Source: Muribaculaceae bacterium
GTDB lineage: Bacteria > Bacteroidota > Bacteroidia > Bacteroidales > Muribaculaceae
Assembly (NCBI GenBank): GCA_022510505.1
Contig: JAFLTL010000009.1
Location: 1-64,000 of the forward strand
Reading direction: 5' to 3'
DNA length: 64,000 nt
In this document: piece after piece, positions 8,756 through 19,794 of the stretch
How positions within the stretch are numbered: position 1 is the first letter of the stretch
Layout of the letters: each line of letters opens with the position of its first letter
Notes under the pieces: generated by a model
Databases searched by the model: none
Seen by the model: the letters and a program-made list of their open reading frames with translations, nothing else
What the model was told of the DNA's origin: nothing
Program-made: the position numbers and the translations under genes

Positions 8756-9718
8756 TCACTGAAGGTTCAACGGAATTAACACTAGAACCTCTTTTCCGGA
8801 AGAATCCAAAAGCAGAGCATTTTGTCCGTTTGATTTTGCAAACTCAACCGATTCGAGAGCTACTAAAAAAGCTGTTTCTGTCGACATGTCGGGACATAAC
8901 ATACGTGTTACCGCCATTCCTTGGAATTGGATAGAGCCTGCTTTATCAGGATCCACAAAAATAGAACCGTTGAAGATGTTGCAACCTGTATTTCCATGGA
9001 CTTTTTCCTCAGGAACATCAATGACTATTTTTAAATCGGGATTGTCGACGGGTTTCCCGTCAATAGATTTGACACCCCATGCTCCATTAAGGAACTCAAT
9101 GGTTGGCTGCGATAAAATCATAAGTTCTGAACCTTTTTCATTATACAGTTTAAGCAACGACTCACCTTCTTCTTTCGAAATGTTATAGGTCGCCGTAGAA
9201 GCCAACGCATCTTTAAACTGCTGTTGATAAGGCGCAAACTCACACATCATCAAAGTCGAAAGGAGCGGATTTATAATCACTCCGTTTGATCCTTTTGTTT
9301 CGTAATCGCCATTAATCGTGTTACAACCATCGTTGGCATAAAATTTTCTTGTACGGCCGTCAAAGTTTATGAATGGACGATTTGATTCATCGTCACCCTT
9401 TTCAGCGCTTAGAATCTTTCCATCTATGGATCTAAGAGTCCAAAGACCATTCAACTTCATGAATGCCAAAGAATCGAGCATTATAATCGGTTTTTGACCT
9501 TTCACAGGCAAAGTGGTCACTTTGTTGCGGTCAGTGATTTCAACCGGTGAGGTTTTCTCGTTTTTTGTGGTGGCAGAGGTTTGTTCAACTATTGCCACAT
9601 TTTCTTCGGATGTTTTTTCTTTTTTATTTCCTGTCACCTTTGATGTCACATTGTTCCATACCGAACATGATGACAACATGAAAACGCATGTTAAGGCCGG
9701 TAAAAAAATTCTTTTCAT
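8756..9718 (-). CDS. Lipoprotein with two META domains
   Basis: A 320-residue lipoprotein (MKRIFLPALTCVFMLSSC, lipobox Cys) with a Lys/Glu/Thr-rich linker followed by two tandem META (HslJ-like) domains: the first around residues 90-200 with NDGCNTINGDYE, the second around 205-315 with NTGCNIFNGS and a TRMLCPD segment. The G-C-N pattern is the family signature, and the paired cysteines suggest disulfides. META proteins are linked to stress tolerance and motility in other bacteria, but no molecular activity is known. It is the last gene of the minus-strand operon beginning at 14151; its start overlaps the epimerase stop by four bases. Confidence 0.85.
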   Translation of the reverse strand: MKRIFLPALTCVFMLSSCSVWNNVTSKVTGNKKEKTSEENVAIVEQTSATTKNEKTSPVEITDRNKVTTLPVKGQKPIIMLDSLAFMKLNGLWTLRSIDGKILSAEKGDDESNRPFINFDGRTRKFYANDGCNTINGDYETKGSNGVIINPLLSTLMMCEFAPYQQQFKDALASTATYNISKEEGESLLKLYNEKGSELMILSQPTIEFLNGAWGVKSIDGKPVDNPDLKIVIDVPEEKVHGNTGCNIFNGSIFVDPDKAGSIQFQGMAVTRMLCPDMSTETAFLVALESVEFAKSNGQNALLLDSSGKEVLVLIPLNLQ

Positions 9719-10674
9719 TTCTTATTATTTTTATAATATTCAACTGTTAGTTTAATACCTTCTTCGAGCGAGTGGCGCGGATCAAAACCAAAATCACGCT
9801 CGGCTGCACTCACGTCATTCCTCCAATCGCGATGTTTCATAATCTTGAACTTATCACGATTCAAAGTTGAAGTTCTATGATGCCATTTATTCCATTTCTC
9901 ACTTATATATGACACTATATATGTCAGCCACAACGGGAGTTTGATAGGAATTACCCATTTCCTTCCCAAAGCTTGCTTAACGATTTTTCTAAACTGTTTT
10001 TGGGTATAGGAGAGCTTTTCAGAAATGACGTATTTCTTGTACACGACATTATCTCGATGATCAAGAGCTTTATATATGGCATCGACAAGATCTTCGACAT
10101 ATATAAATGTCAGGAATTGTCGACGAAAACCAACCCCGAAATCCACATGTCGATCTATTGATTTGATCATCATTAAATAATCCTTTTCATGGGGGCCGTA
10201 AACACCTGTGGGTCTAAATATCACCCATGGCATGCCGCTTTGCAATTCGAGCCATTGTTCAGCCTTGAGCTTTGAAAGTCCATAACGGGTACCTCCAATT
10301 GTAGCGCTCAGGCTGCTCATAAACAATAACAGACGAGGATTGCATTCGGCATGTTTGAGGGCCGTCACTACATTTCTAAGATACTGGAAATTCACATGAT
10401 TGAATTCGGGGAAATCCATTGCCTTGGTCGCTCCAAGATTGTAGACAACATAATCCCACCCCGATGCCGAAGGCTTTCTTTGAGAGAAAATATTCTTCAT
10501 GGCCTCCTCATCGTCATAATCGACCGTAATAATGTGCAACCTTTCGTCAACCAAATAACGTAGAGAAGTTGAAGCACGAACAGTCACCCAAACTTCATAG
10601 CCCAGTTCGGCTCCTTGGCGAGCGATAAATCCTCCGATAAAACCTCCTCCTCCGACTATAAGTAATGTTTTCAT
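9715..10674 (-). CDS. NAD-dependent epimerase/dehydratase (extended SDR)
   Basis: A 319-residue extended short-chain dehydrogenase. The ATG at 10674 was chosen because MKTLLIVGGGGFIGGFIA begins with the Rossmann strand and overlaps the upstream gene's stop by four bases; an upstream in-frame start adds nothing. Visible: GGGGFIGG nucleotide loop at residues 8-15, the Tyr-x-x-x-Lys catalytic pair in YGLSKLKAEQW, and FRPTGVYGPHEKDYL typical of sugar-nucleotide epimerases. The substrate is not evident; relatives act on nucleotide sugars or in membrane lipid or sterol-like chemistry. Confidence 0.88.
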   Translation of the reverse strand: MKTLLIVGGGGFIGGFIARQGAELGYEVWVTVRASTSLRYLVDERLHIITVDYDDEEAMKNIFSQRKPSASGWDYVVYNLGATKAMDFPEFNHVNFQYLRNVVTALKHAECNPRLLLFMSSLSATIGGTRYGLSKLKAEQWLELQSGMPWVIFRPTGVYGPHEKDYLMMIKSIDRHVDFGVGFRRQFLTFIYVEDLVDAIYKALDHRDNVVYKKYVISEKLSYTQKQFRKIVKQALGRKWVIPIKLPLWLTYIVSYISEKWNKWHHRTSTLNRDKFKIMKHRDWRNDVSAAERDFGFDPRHSLEEGIKLTVEYYKNNKK

Positions 10675-11207
10675 AGCTGTTTCAGTCCAATAAAAAAGTG
10701 CCACAGTGCAATAGCTGCCGAAACCGATACATTCAAAGAATGTTTTGTTCCATATTGAGGTATCTCAAGACATACATCACTTTTGTCAACAACCGACTGT
10801 TGCACCCCGTCTATTTCATTTCCTATTATGACCGCATATCGGTTAAAAGGTTTAACAGAAAAATCCTGAAGAAGACAGCTATTCTTAACCTGTTCGAGAA
10901 CACATAGCTCATAACCGGCACTTCTCAAATCGCCAATAGCTTCAGTAGTAGAGGTGTAATATTCCCATTTCACACTTTCCTCTGCTCCAAGAGCGGTTTT
11001 ATGAATCTCGGGTGATGGAGGACAAGCTGATATTCCACACAAGATAATTTTCTCTACGAGAAAAGCATCACAAGTTCTGAATAAAGAGCCAATATTATTC
11101 AAACTTCTGACATTGTCGACTACCAAAACAAGCGGCAACTTATCAATTTCCCGATATTCATGTTTTGAAAGCCGCCCTAGTTCCCAAATCTTTTTCTTTT
11201 CCATCAT
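10671..11207 (-). CDS. SpoU/TrmH-family RNA 2'-O-methyltransferase
   Basis: A 178-residue SAM-dependent methyltransferase with the three SPOUT motifs: LNNIGSLFRTCDAF (motif 1, with the N and catalytic R), VIIGNEIDGV (motif 2) and LEIPQYGTKHSLNVSVSAAIALWHF (motif 3, trefoil knot). It should methylate a ribose in tRNA or rRNA; the short form without an N-terminal substrate domain resembles TrmL/TrmH proteins. Which RNA is modified cannot be told. Both ends overlap neighbours by four bases, so it sits mid-operon. Confidence 0.92.
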   Translation of the reverse strand: MMEKKKIWELGRLSKHEYREIDKLPLVLVVDNVRSLNNIGSLFRTCDAFLVEKIILCGISACPPSPEIHKTALGAEESVKWEYYTSTTEAIGDLRSAGYELCVLEQVKNSCLLQDFSVKPFNRYAVIIGNEIDGVQQSVVDKSDVCLEIPQYGTKHSLNVSVSAAIALWHFFIGLKQL

Positions 11208-12949
11208 TTTTGTGGGAAGAGAAGTTGTCGATCGCGTTTAGCTGCCGGTTCTACAACTTTATCAGGAATGAACTTCCATTGATCGAGAGGTTTGGGCGAC
11301 AAGGTTCCTTCTTGTTCGATATACTTCATCAGGTAGAAACGAAGATCCTTATCGGTTGATGAAAGAATTCTTGAGGTTAGTTCTTCTGTCGGAATTCCTG
11401 AGCCTTCAGTGAGGAGATTTCCACCACCATTTCCTCGATAGGAATTAATGGCAACCGTATAACTCTCATCTTTTTTGAATGGAGATCCATCGGCCAGACT
11501 AATTATATTTATTTTCTCACCTCTAGGTTTTGTCACATCAACAGTATAAATTATTCCGGCAGCAGAATCGAAATTATAAGAAGGATACATAAAACCAGTG
11601 TGAGTCATGTCGGATGCACCAGAGTCACGTAGTTTTAACAAATGATCCTCAGAAGAGTCCATCGTATTTGTCCACATGTCATAGCTCATTTCAAGATAAT
11701 CTTTAATTTCCTGACCTGACAGTCTCATGGTGTAAAGCATGTTCTCGTATTTATAGAGGTTGAACATGTCGGCTACCGAAACAGGCCCGGCAGGAATAAC
11801 CGCATTGAATGTCAATGGTGCAGCCATTGAAATCTGCGCGCCGGAAATATCCAGTTGCATCCTGTGAATAAAATCAATAAATGCCGATGGACCAAAATAA
11901 GCATCCCGGGTTGAAAGCGTGTCAGTGAATACTCCAACTTTTCTGTTTACGAAATCGCTGACAGCCTTTCTTTGCGGTTCAAATCTTTGCATAAATTCTT
12001 CCGACGGTTCCAGCTCATTTATTGGAAGAAGGTCACCGGAGACTGAAAGAGAAACGAGGTCGCCATTATCATCCAATTCGACATCAAAGTCCACAATGAC
12101 TAATTTATTAGCATTATTTGCAGGGTTTGCTACCAGCACCTCTCCACCTTCATTGTTTTTAACAAAATCAAGATAAGGAGAATGATCATGGCCCATCAAT
12201 ATGACATCAAATCCGGGAACTTCCTTGGCTACAAGCAAGGATGCATTTTCTATAACATCGCCCGTTGTCTTAGTATAATCACGACCTGAATGGAAAAGCC
12301 CAACAATGACATGCGGATTTTCCTTCTCACGTATATATGGTACCCATTTCTCAGCTGTTGAAACCATATCGTCAAACCTAAGTCCTTTCCATAACGTTTC
12401 GGGCAACCATCCCGGAATTGCAGGGGTTATCATGCCAAGAACTGCAATTCTCACTCCGTCACGTTCAAGAATTTCATAGGGTCTCACAAATGGTTCACCC
12501 GTAGAGGTATCGATTATGTTTGCCCCTAATACAGGAAAAGGAAGTTCTTGTATCCAACGGTCATAAACAGCATGTCCTGTCTCAATGTCATGATTTCCCA
12601 GGGTTTCCAGAGAATATCCCATAAAATCCATCATTTCAGCAGCAACATGAGTGGATGCGGTGTCAATGAAATTATAATAATAGGCCGTAGGCTGTCCTTG
12701 AAGGATGTCACCATTATCTACAACTATGACATTTGAGTCGCCCAACTCGTTTCGAAAAGCCTTAAGCGCAGTGTGAACTCTTGCCAGACTACCAGATCCC
12801 GCATGTCGATTGATGAAGTCGTAAGGGTAGAAATTACCATGGACATCGGATGTTTCAACCATGCGAATCTTCACCTGTTTGTTTGCAAATGCCATCGAGT
12901 TGGCAATGAGAATTATTGCCAACAATGTCACAAGTTTAACCTTTTTCAT
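11204..12949 (-). CDS. Secreted 5'-nucleotidase / 2',3'-cyclic phosphodiesterase family protein
   Basis: A 581-residue exported metallophosphoesterase that removes phosphate from nucleotides in the periplasm. It has a signal peptide (cleavage about residue 22, MAFA-NK), the dinuclear metal motifs SDVHGNF, NGDILQG, LGNHDIETG and MGHDHSPY in the first ~270 residues, and a C-terminal 5_nucleotid_C domain (NSYRGNGGGNLLTEG is the substrate-loop signature). Its length matches the UshA/YfkN class. Eight bases separate it from the aminotransferase upstream, and its stop overlaps the methyltransferase start. Confidence 0.92.
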   Translation of the reverse strand: MKKVKLVTLLAIILIANSMAFANKQVKIRMVETSDVHGNFYPYDFINRHAGSGSLARVHTALKAFRNELGDSNVIVVDNGDILQGQPTAYYYNFIDTASTHVAAEMMDFMGYSLETLGNHDIETGHAVYDRWIQELPFPVLGANIIDTSTGEPFVRPYEILERDGVRIAVLGMITPAIPGWLPETLWKGLRFDDMVSTAEKWVPYIREKENPHVIVGLFHSGRDYTKTTGDVIENASLLVAKEVPGFDVILMGHDHSPYLDFVKNNEGGEVLVANPANNANKLVIVDFDVELDDNGDLVSLSVSGDLLPINELEPSEEFMQRFEPQRKAVSDFVNRKVGVFTDTLSTRDAYFGPSAFIDFIHRMQLDISGAQISMAAPLTFNAVIPAGPVSVADMFNLYKYENMLYTMRLSGQEIKDYLEMSYDMWTNTMDSSEDHLLKLRDSGASDMTHTGFMYPSYNFDSAAGIIYTVDVTKPRGEKINIISLADGSPFKKDESYTVAINSYRGNGGGNLLTEGSGIPTEELTSRILSSTDKDLRFYLMKYIEQEGTLSPKPLDQWKFIPDKVVEPAAKRDRQLLFPQK

Positions 12950-12957
12950 ACAATTAG

Positions 12958-14151
12958 TCAGGAAAGTTTTGCTAAGGCTTCTTTAATTCTACGCATTGCC
13001 TCCACGATATTATCATCGGACGTCGCATAGGACAATCTTATATAGCCGGGCAAACAGAACGCTGCTCCATCGACTGTTGCTACATGGGCCTCCTCAAGAA
13101 GATACATTGCTAAATCACCGGAATTTTCAATTTTGAAATCTCCATGACTTTTGCCTAAAAAAGAAGAAACCTCGGGGAAGAGATAAAAAGCGCCTTCCGG
13201 TTTATTTACTTTAATTCCGGGAATTTCACCGGCCAATCTTACAATTAGATTCCTGCGACGTTCGAAAGCCTGACGCATCATCTCAACACATTCCTGCGAT
13301 CCAGTATAGGCCGCTTCGGCTGCTTTCTGGGCTATGGAAGAACATCCCGAAGTATATTGACCTTGTAACTTATTGACTGCTTTCGCTAACCATAACGGAG
13401 CGGCACAGAATCCCACTCTCCATCCAGTCATGGCGTAAGCTTTAGAGACGCCATTTATTATAACGGTTCGGTCGGCTATTTCGGGGAAGGAACCGACTGA
13501 TGTAAATTTTCCGGTGAAATTAATGTGTTCGTAAATTTCATCGGCCAGAACAATAATATCAGGATATTTCTTGATTACGTCCACCAGTCCCTGCAACTCC
13601 TCTTTCGAATAAACTGATCCGGTTGGATTTGATGGAGAACAAATCAGAACCATCCTTGTTTTTGGAGTGATTGCACTTTCAAGTTGCTGTGGAGTAATTT
13701 TGAAGTCAGCTTCTATTGTCGCCGGGACAGTCACATTAATACCCTCGGCAAGTTTTACCATCTCGACATAAGAAACCCACGCAGGAGTTGGGATTATAAC
13801 TTCATCCCCCGGATTAATACAAGAAAGAATAACATTACACAGTGCTTGCTTCGCTCCGTTCGAAACGACAATCTGCTCTGGGGCATATAGGAGTCCGTTC
13901 TCATTATGTAGTTTCTCTGCGATAGCTTTTCTGAGAGACATGTAACCCGGAACGGGCGAATAAAAAGTGAAATTTTCTCTGATGGCTTTTTCAGCAGCCT
14001 CTTTAATGTGTTGTGGTGTATTGAAATCAGGTTCTCCGACGGACAGATTGATAACATCGACGCCACGGGCCTTCAATTCGTTACTTTTCTGGGACATGGC
14101 CAATGTTGCAGAGGGTGCCATGGCCTTGATTCTTTGTGAAACGTATTCCAT
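12958..14151 (-). CDS. aspC: Aspartate aminotransferase (class I, PLP-dependent)
   Basis: A 397-residue fold-type I aminotransferase that transfers the amino group between aspartate and 2-oxoglutarate (glutamate/oxaloacetate). Visible: SNGAKQAL (PLP phosphate contact), CSPSNPTGSVYSKEEL with the PLP-contacting Asn, VLADEIYEHI with the ring Asp/Tyr, VSKAYAMTGWRVGF with the Schiff-base lysine at about residue 237, and IRLSYATSD with the substrate-carboxylate arginine. It is the first gene of the minus-strand operon 14151-8756 and is transcribed away from nuoA from a shared promoter region. Confidence 0.93.
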   Translation of the reverse strand: MEYVSQRIKAMAPSATLAMSQKSNELKARGVDVINLSVGEPDFNTPQHIKEAAEKAIRENFTFYSPVPGYMSLRKAIAEKLHNENGLLYAPEQIVVSNGAKQALCNVILSCINPGDEVIIPTPAWVSYVEMVKLAEGINVTVPATIEADFKITPQQLESAITPKTRMVLICSPSNPTGSVYSKEELQGLVDVIKKYPDIIVLADEIYEHINFTGKFTSVGSFPEIADRTVIINGVSKAYAMTGWRVGFCAAPLWLAKAVNKLQGQYTSGCSSIAQKAAEAAYTGSQECVEMMRQAFERRRNLIVRLAGEIPGIKVNKPEGAFYLFPEVSSFLGKSHGDFKIENSGDLAMYLLEEAHVATVDGAAFCLPGYIRLSYATSDDNIVEAMRRIKEALAKLS

Positions 14152-14175
14152 AATTCAAGCGATATAATTTGTAGG

Positions 14176-14183
14176 CAAAATTA
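14176..14183 (-). promoter_or_regulatory. -7 box (TAATTTTG) of the aspC operon
   Basis: On the minus strand the sequence reads TAATTTTG, a TAnnTTTG match, 25 bases before the aspC start. No -33 element stands out. Confidence 0.45.
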
Positions 14184-14191
14184 ACTTTTTT

Positions 14192-14222
14192 TTTGTCTAT
14201 TTTATAATTAGAATTATCTTTG
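14192..14222 (+). promoter_or_regulatory. Promoter of the nuo-atp operon
   Basis: TTTG at 14192-14195 (-33), exactly 19 bases of spacer, then TATCTTTG at 14215-14222 (-7): a full match to the Bacteroides house-keeping promoter. The start would fall near 14229, giving a leader of about 58 bases before nuoA. It is the only clear promoter that I see for the 17-kb operon. Confidence 0.8.
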
Positions 14223-14286
14223 TCAGTTGAAGAAGGGTGTAAAATAATCTCTTCTCAACACGTTTCTAAATCGAAGCATTTAACCA

Positions 14287-14667
14287 ATGATTTCAACAGC
14301 AATTTTTGGAATAGAAAACAATGCCATGCTCGCTGTGGTGGGTTTATGTACCGGAGTGGTGCTAGTGGCATTGGCCATGTGGCTGGCGGGATTAATTTCA
14401 CCGAGGTCGTTCAATTCCCAGAAGGGCGAGGCCTACGAATGTGGTATCCCAACGCGAGGAGAAAGTATGAGCCGTTTTTCGGTCGGTTACTACCTCTTCG
14501 CGATTTTATTTTTAATGTTTGACGTTGAAACGGTGTTCCTCTTCCCTTGGGGCGTTAGAGTACGCGAGCTTGGTCCTGACGGTTTCGGAAGCATCGCATT
14601 CTTCTTCGGCGTTCTCGTTCTTGGTCTAATTTATGCATGGCGTAAAGGAGCGCTTGAATGGAAATAA
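14287..14667 (+). CDS. nuoA: NADH-quinone oxidoreductase subunit A
   Basis: A 126-residue membrane subunit of complex I with three transmembrane helices (about 15-37, 62-82, 95-115). The YECGIP loop carries the conserved cysteine that rests near the quinone site, and FDVETVFLFPW is the family's conserved acidic second helix. It is the first gene of the nuo-atp operon. Its stop codon overlaps an ATG of nuoB (TAATG), suggesting translational coupling. Confidence 0.95.
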   Translation: MISTAIFGIENNAMLAVVGLCTGVVLVALAMWLAGLISPRSFNSQKGEAYECGIPTRGESMSRFSVGYYLFAILFLMFDVETVFLFPWGVRVRELGPDGFGSIAFFFGVLVLGLIYAWRKGALEWK

Positions 14668-15236
14668 TGGAACAGATTACGACGAAAAGTATGCCCTATG
14701 AGGCATTCAAGGATAACGAATACATTGAAAGCCTGGTAGAAGAACTACGTGCAAGCGGAACCAACATTTTAGTCGGTTCTCTTGACAAACTAATCAACTG
14801 GGGGCGTTCCAACTCACTCTGGCCGCTCACTTTCGCCACCAGTTGTTGCGGCATAGAATTTGTGTCGCTAGGAGCAGCGCGTTTTGACATGGCGCGTTTT
14901 GGCTGGGAAGTTGCGCGTGCCTCGCCACGTCAGGCCGACTTCATGATGGTAGCTGGTACGATTGTAAACCGCATGGTTCCGGTATTCAAACGTTTGTATG
15001 ATCAATTGGCCGAGCCAAAATACGTCATTGCCTGCGGAGGGTGTGCAATCTCGGGTGGTCCATTCCGCAAAAGCTATCATGTTGCCAAAGGAATCGAGGA
15101 CATTGTTCCTGTCGATGTTTATGTTCCCGGTTGTCCTCCTCGTCCTGAAGCAATGATATACGGCATCATGCAACTGTCGCGAAAATTAAAGGTAGAACGT
15201 TTCTTCGGTGGTGTTAACCGTCAGGAAAAACCCTAA
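14658..15236 (+). CDS. nuoB: NADH-quinone oxidoreductase subunit B
   Basis: A 192-residue peripheral subunit that holds the terminal cluster N2 passing electrons to quinone. All N2 ligands are present: adjacent Cys63-Cys64 (ATSCCGIEF), Cys129 (ACGGCA) and Cys159 (VPGCPPRPEA). The start at 14658 overlaps nuoA by 10 bases; a second ATG at 14667, which overlaps the nuoA stop as TAATG, would give 189 residues and is equally likely. Five bases separate it from nuoCD. Confidence 0.95.
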   Translation: MEIMEQITTKSMPYEAFKDNEYIESLVEELRASGTNILVGSLDKLINWGRSNSLWPLTFATSCCGIEFVSLGAARFDMARFGWEVARASPRQADFMMVAGTIVNRMVPVFKRLYDQLAEPKYVIACGGCAISGGPFRKSYHVAKGIEDIVPVDVYVPGCPPRPEAMIYGIMQLSRKLKVERFFGGVNRQEKP

Positions 15237-15241
15237 TAATC

Positions 15242-16870
15242 ATGGCTAATTTAAAGGAAAAAATTTCTTCTTTGTTTCCCGGTGCAACCATTGAGGAACT
15301 TGATACGTTAAGAATTACGATTAGTCCGGCTGAACTTCATGCCCTTGCGAAAGCATTGAAAGAAGATTCTGAGTCGCCTTTTGACTTCTTGATGACTATT
15401 GTTGGTATGGACTGGACCGAGTCGTTGGGCTGTGTTTATTATCTCAGTTCTACCAAAACCAAAGATATAATTTCAATTAAGACTTCTACAACCGATCGAG
15501 ATCAACCCGTTCTTCCGTCGGTTTCCGACCTTTGGGAGGTTGCAGTTACCTATGAGCGTGAGGTCTATGACTTTTTCGGAATAATTTTCACCGACAACCC
15601 CGACATGCGTCGTCTGTTCCTTAATATCGACTGGAAAGGTTTTCCGTTGAGAAAGGACTATGACATGGAGTCGAATGAAAATCCTGTGTCAACCGAGAAT
15701 GAACGTCAGAGCGACGACACCTATGTGTATAGTATTTCAGCGGATGGCAAACTTGTAAAGACAGCGAAACCGGTGTTTGAGAAGGATGATTTTGTTGTAA
15801 ACATCGGTCCTCAGCATCCTGCGACTCACGGGGTGTTGCGTTTCCGCACAGCGGTCGATGGAGAAACCATCAAAAAGATTGACGTTTACATGGGTTATAT
15901 CCATCGCGGTGTTGAGAAACTCTGTGAAAATCTGAATTACTTCCAGACCCTCCATTATATGGACCGTCTGGATTATTTTTCGGCCCATAACTATCATCAC
16001 GGTTTGTGTCTTTGCATAGAAAAGGCAGCCGGAATCGAGGCACCACGAAGAGCTCAGGTTATTCGAGTTTTGATGGATGAGCTCTCGAGGATTGCATCCC
16101 ATTGCCTGTTTATCGGAACATTCTGCATGGACTTGGGAGCAACGACAATGTTATTCTATACCCTTCGCGTTCGTGAACAGATTTTGGACATAATGGACAA
16201 GACGTGTGGGGCCCGAATGACATTTAATTATGAATGTATCGGCGGTGTAATGGCCGATCTTGATCCCGATTTTGTCAAGGATGTGAAGGCTCTGTTGGCT
16301 GTACTTCCTTCTAATATTGCTGAATATAATAAGATATTCACCGGGAATGTGATTGCCAAGAACCGCATGGAAGGTGTTGGCAAAATTTCTCTTGATGATT
16401 GTATTTCCTATGGCGTAACCGGTCCTTCAGGAAGAGCCTCAGGCTGGGCTTGTGATGTTAGAAAGACCCATCCCTATTCGATATATTCCGAACTGGACTT
16501 CGAACAGGTTGTAATGGAGGAAGGGGATTCCATGGCCCGCTTCAAGGTTAGAATAAAAGAAATGGAACAGAGTGCCCGAATCATCGAGCAACTCATTGAC
16601 AATTTGCCCGAAGGTGAAATATGCGCTAAAGTTCCGAAAGTCCTTAAGCTTCCTCAAGGTAGCTGGTGGCAAATTGTTGAAGGTTGTCGTGGTCTCTTCG
16701 GGGTCTACATTGAAAGTGACGGTGGGACAAGTCCCTATCGTCTCAAGATTGCACCTCCTTGTTTGCCTTTGGCAGCAGCAGTTGATCACATGACTTCCGG
16801 CAGTAAGATAGCCGACCTGATAACTATAGGAGGGTCACTGGATTATATTGTCCCCGACATGGACCGTTAA
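15242..16870 (+). CDS. nuoCD: NADH-quinone oxidoreductase fused subunits C and D
   Basis: A 542-residue fusion of NuoC (about residues 1-150; EREVYDFFGIIF and DWKGFPLRKDY are the 30-kDa subunit signature) and NuoD (from about 175; NIGPQHPATHGVLRF, YIHRGVEKL). NuoD forms the quinone pocket with NuoB; the usual pocket His and Tyr are in GPQHPATHG and in the region LDYFSAHNYH. The fusion is also found in E. coli and in other Bacteroidota. The D part ends with the conserved DIVMGSxD-like tail LDYIVPDMDR. Confidence 0.96.
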   Translation: MANLKEKISSLFPGATIEELDTLRITISPAELHALAKALKEDSESPFDFLMTIVGMDWTESLGCVYYLSSTKTKDIISIKTSTTDRDQPVLPSVSDLWEVAVTYEREVYDFFGIIFTDNPDMRRLFLNIDWKGFPLRKDYDMESNENPVSTENERQSDDTYVYSISADGKLVKTAKPVFEKDDFVVNIGPQHPATHGVLRFRTAVDGETIKKIDVYMGYIHRGVEKLCENLNYFQTLHYMDRLDYFSAHNYHHGLCLCIEKAAGIEAPRRAQVIRVLMDELSRIASHCLFIGTFCMDLGATTMLFYTLRVREQILDIMDKTCGARMTFNYECIGGVMADLDPDFVKDVKALLAVLPSNIAEYNKIFTGNVIAKNRMEGVGKISLDDCISYGVTGPSGRASGWACDVRKTHPYSIYSELDFEQVVMEEGDSMARFKVRIKEMEQSARIIEQLIDNLPEGEICAKVPKVLKLPQGSWWQIVEGCRGLFGVYIESDGGTSPYRLKIAPPCLPLAAAVDHMTSGSKIADLITIGGSLDYIVPDMDR

Positions 16871-16900
16871 ATTATGAACTGATCAGAGAAAATAAGAGAT

Positions 16901-17977
16901 ATGTTTGATTTTTCTATTGTCACCGAGTGGTTCAATTCGTTTTTAGGATCCTACATGCCCGCATGGTTGGTTACAGTAATCGAATGTCTAGGCATCGGGG
17001 TTGGACTACTTGTCCTATACGCACTGATAGCGTTATTCTACATCTACTATGAGCGTAAACTGTGTGCTGCCTTCCAGTGTCGACTTGGTCCCAACCGTGT
17101 TGGTCCCTGGGGATTGTTGCAAAGTTTTGCCGACATGTTCAAGATTCTCATCAAGGAGCTGATTGCACTAAATCACACTGACAAATTCCTTTTTGCACTG
17201 GCACCCTATCTGGTGATTATCGCCTCGATGTTGGCATTTGCTGTGCTCCCGTGGGGTAACGGATTGCAAATTGTGGATTTCAATATTGGTATTTTCTTCT
17301 TGATTGCAGTCTCTTCAATCGGTGTGCTTGGAATATTGCTGGCAGGTTGGTCATCCAACAACAAATTCACACTGATAGGTGCCATGCGTTCAGGCGCTCA
17401 GATGGTCAGTTATGAGTTGTCAATAGGCCTGTCGGTTTTGACAATGGTTGCATTTGCAGGAACACTTAGTGTTGGCGGCATAGTCCAGGCTCAAGAAAGA
17501 TTATGGTTTATCTTCTCGGGACACATACCGGCCATTATAGCATTCATTATATATATGATAGCCGGAACAGCCGAAACAAACCGTGGTCCGTTTGACCTTC
17601 CCGAAGCAGAAAGTGAACTGACAGCCGGTTATCACACCGAGTATTCGGGAATCCATTTCGGATTTTTCTATCTGGCTGAATACCTTAATTTGTTCATTGT
17701 TTCAGGAGTGGCCTCTCTCCTCTTCTTGGGAGGTTGGATGCCGTTCCATGTCCCCGGATGGGAACAGTTCAACCACATAATGGACTACATCCCGGGTATC
17801 GTTTGGTTCCTTGGAAAAGCTTTCTTCCTTTCGTTTATCATCATTTGGTTCAAATGGACTTTCCCTCGTTTGAGAATTGACCAATTGTTGTCGTTAGAAT
17901 GGAAATATCTTCTTCCAATAAATCTTGTCAATCTCGTGCTGATGGTTTTGATCATTGTTTACGGGGCCCATATCTAA
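16901..17977 (+). CDS. nuoH: NADH-quinone oxidoreductase subunit H
   Basis: A 358-residue membrane subunit with eight or nine helices that completes the quinone channel and links the Q module to the pump arm. Conserved signatures: [48 protein letters not shown] and the C-terminal FPRLRIDQL. In other bacteria nuoI follows directly; here, 39 bases later, atpD begins. That gap has no TAnnTTTG box and no hairpin, so transcription should continue into the ATP synthase genes. Confidence 0.95.
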   Translation: MFDFSIVTEWFNSFLGSYMPAWLVTVIECLGIGVGLLVLYALIALFYIYYERKLCAAFQCRLGPNRVGPWGLLQSFADMFKILIKELIALNHTDKFLFALAPYLVIIASMLAFAVLPWGNGLQIVDFNIGIFFLIAVSSIGVLGILLAGWSSNNKFTLIGAMRSGAQMVSYELSIGLSVLTMVAFAGTLSVGGIVQAQERLWFIFSGHIPAIIAFIIYMIAGTAETNRGPFDLPEAESELTAGYHTEYSGIHFGFFYLAEYLNLFIVSGVASLLFLGGWMPFHVPGWEQFNHIMDYIPGIVWFLGKAFFLSFIIIWFKWTFPRLRIDQLLSLEWKYLLPINLVNLVLMVLIIVYGAHI

Positions 17978-19522
<1,545 letters not shown>

Positions 19523-19524
19523 TT

Positions 19525-19773
19525 ATGACATTAAAAGTTATTTCTCCACAGGACATCCTCTTTGAAGGTCAAGTTGAAATGGTGAATTTACCAGGTCAAA
19601 TGGGGTCCTTTACAGTATTGAGGAACCACGCGTCACTGATTTCAGCTCTCGTAGAGGGAAAGGTTGGATATCGTCGGGAAGGTCATGGTGATAATGTGGC
19701 CCCCGAGGAAATTTCAATTCCTGGTGGAATAGCAGTTGTCGATAATAATATTATATCAGTGTGTGTGAATTAA
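19525..19773 (+). CDS. atpC: ATP synthase F1 subunit epsilon, short form
   Basis: An 82-residue protein starting at the ATG two bases after the atpD stop (an in-frame TTG at 19519 would overlap atpD and was not used). It has the N-terminal beta-sandwich (ISPQDILFEGQVEMVNLPGQMGSFTVL), but ends after the sandwich and lacks the C-terminal helical hairpin that in many bacteria inhibits ATP hydrolysis. Short epsilon subunits are common in Bacteroidota. Regulation of hydrolysis by epsilon is therefore unlikely to follow the E. coli model. Confidence 0.92.
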   Translation: MTLKVISPQDILFEGQVEMVNLPGQMGSFTVLRNHASLISALVEGKVGYRREGHGDNVAPEEISIPGGIAVVDNNIISVCVN

Positions 19774-19794
19774 CCATTGTAACGTCTCCTGAGA

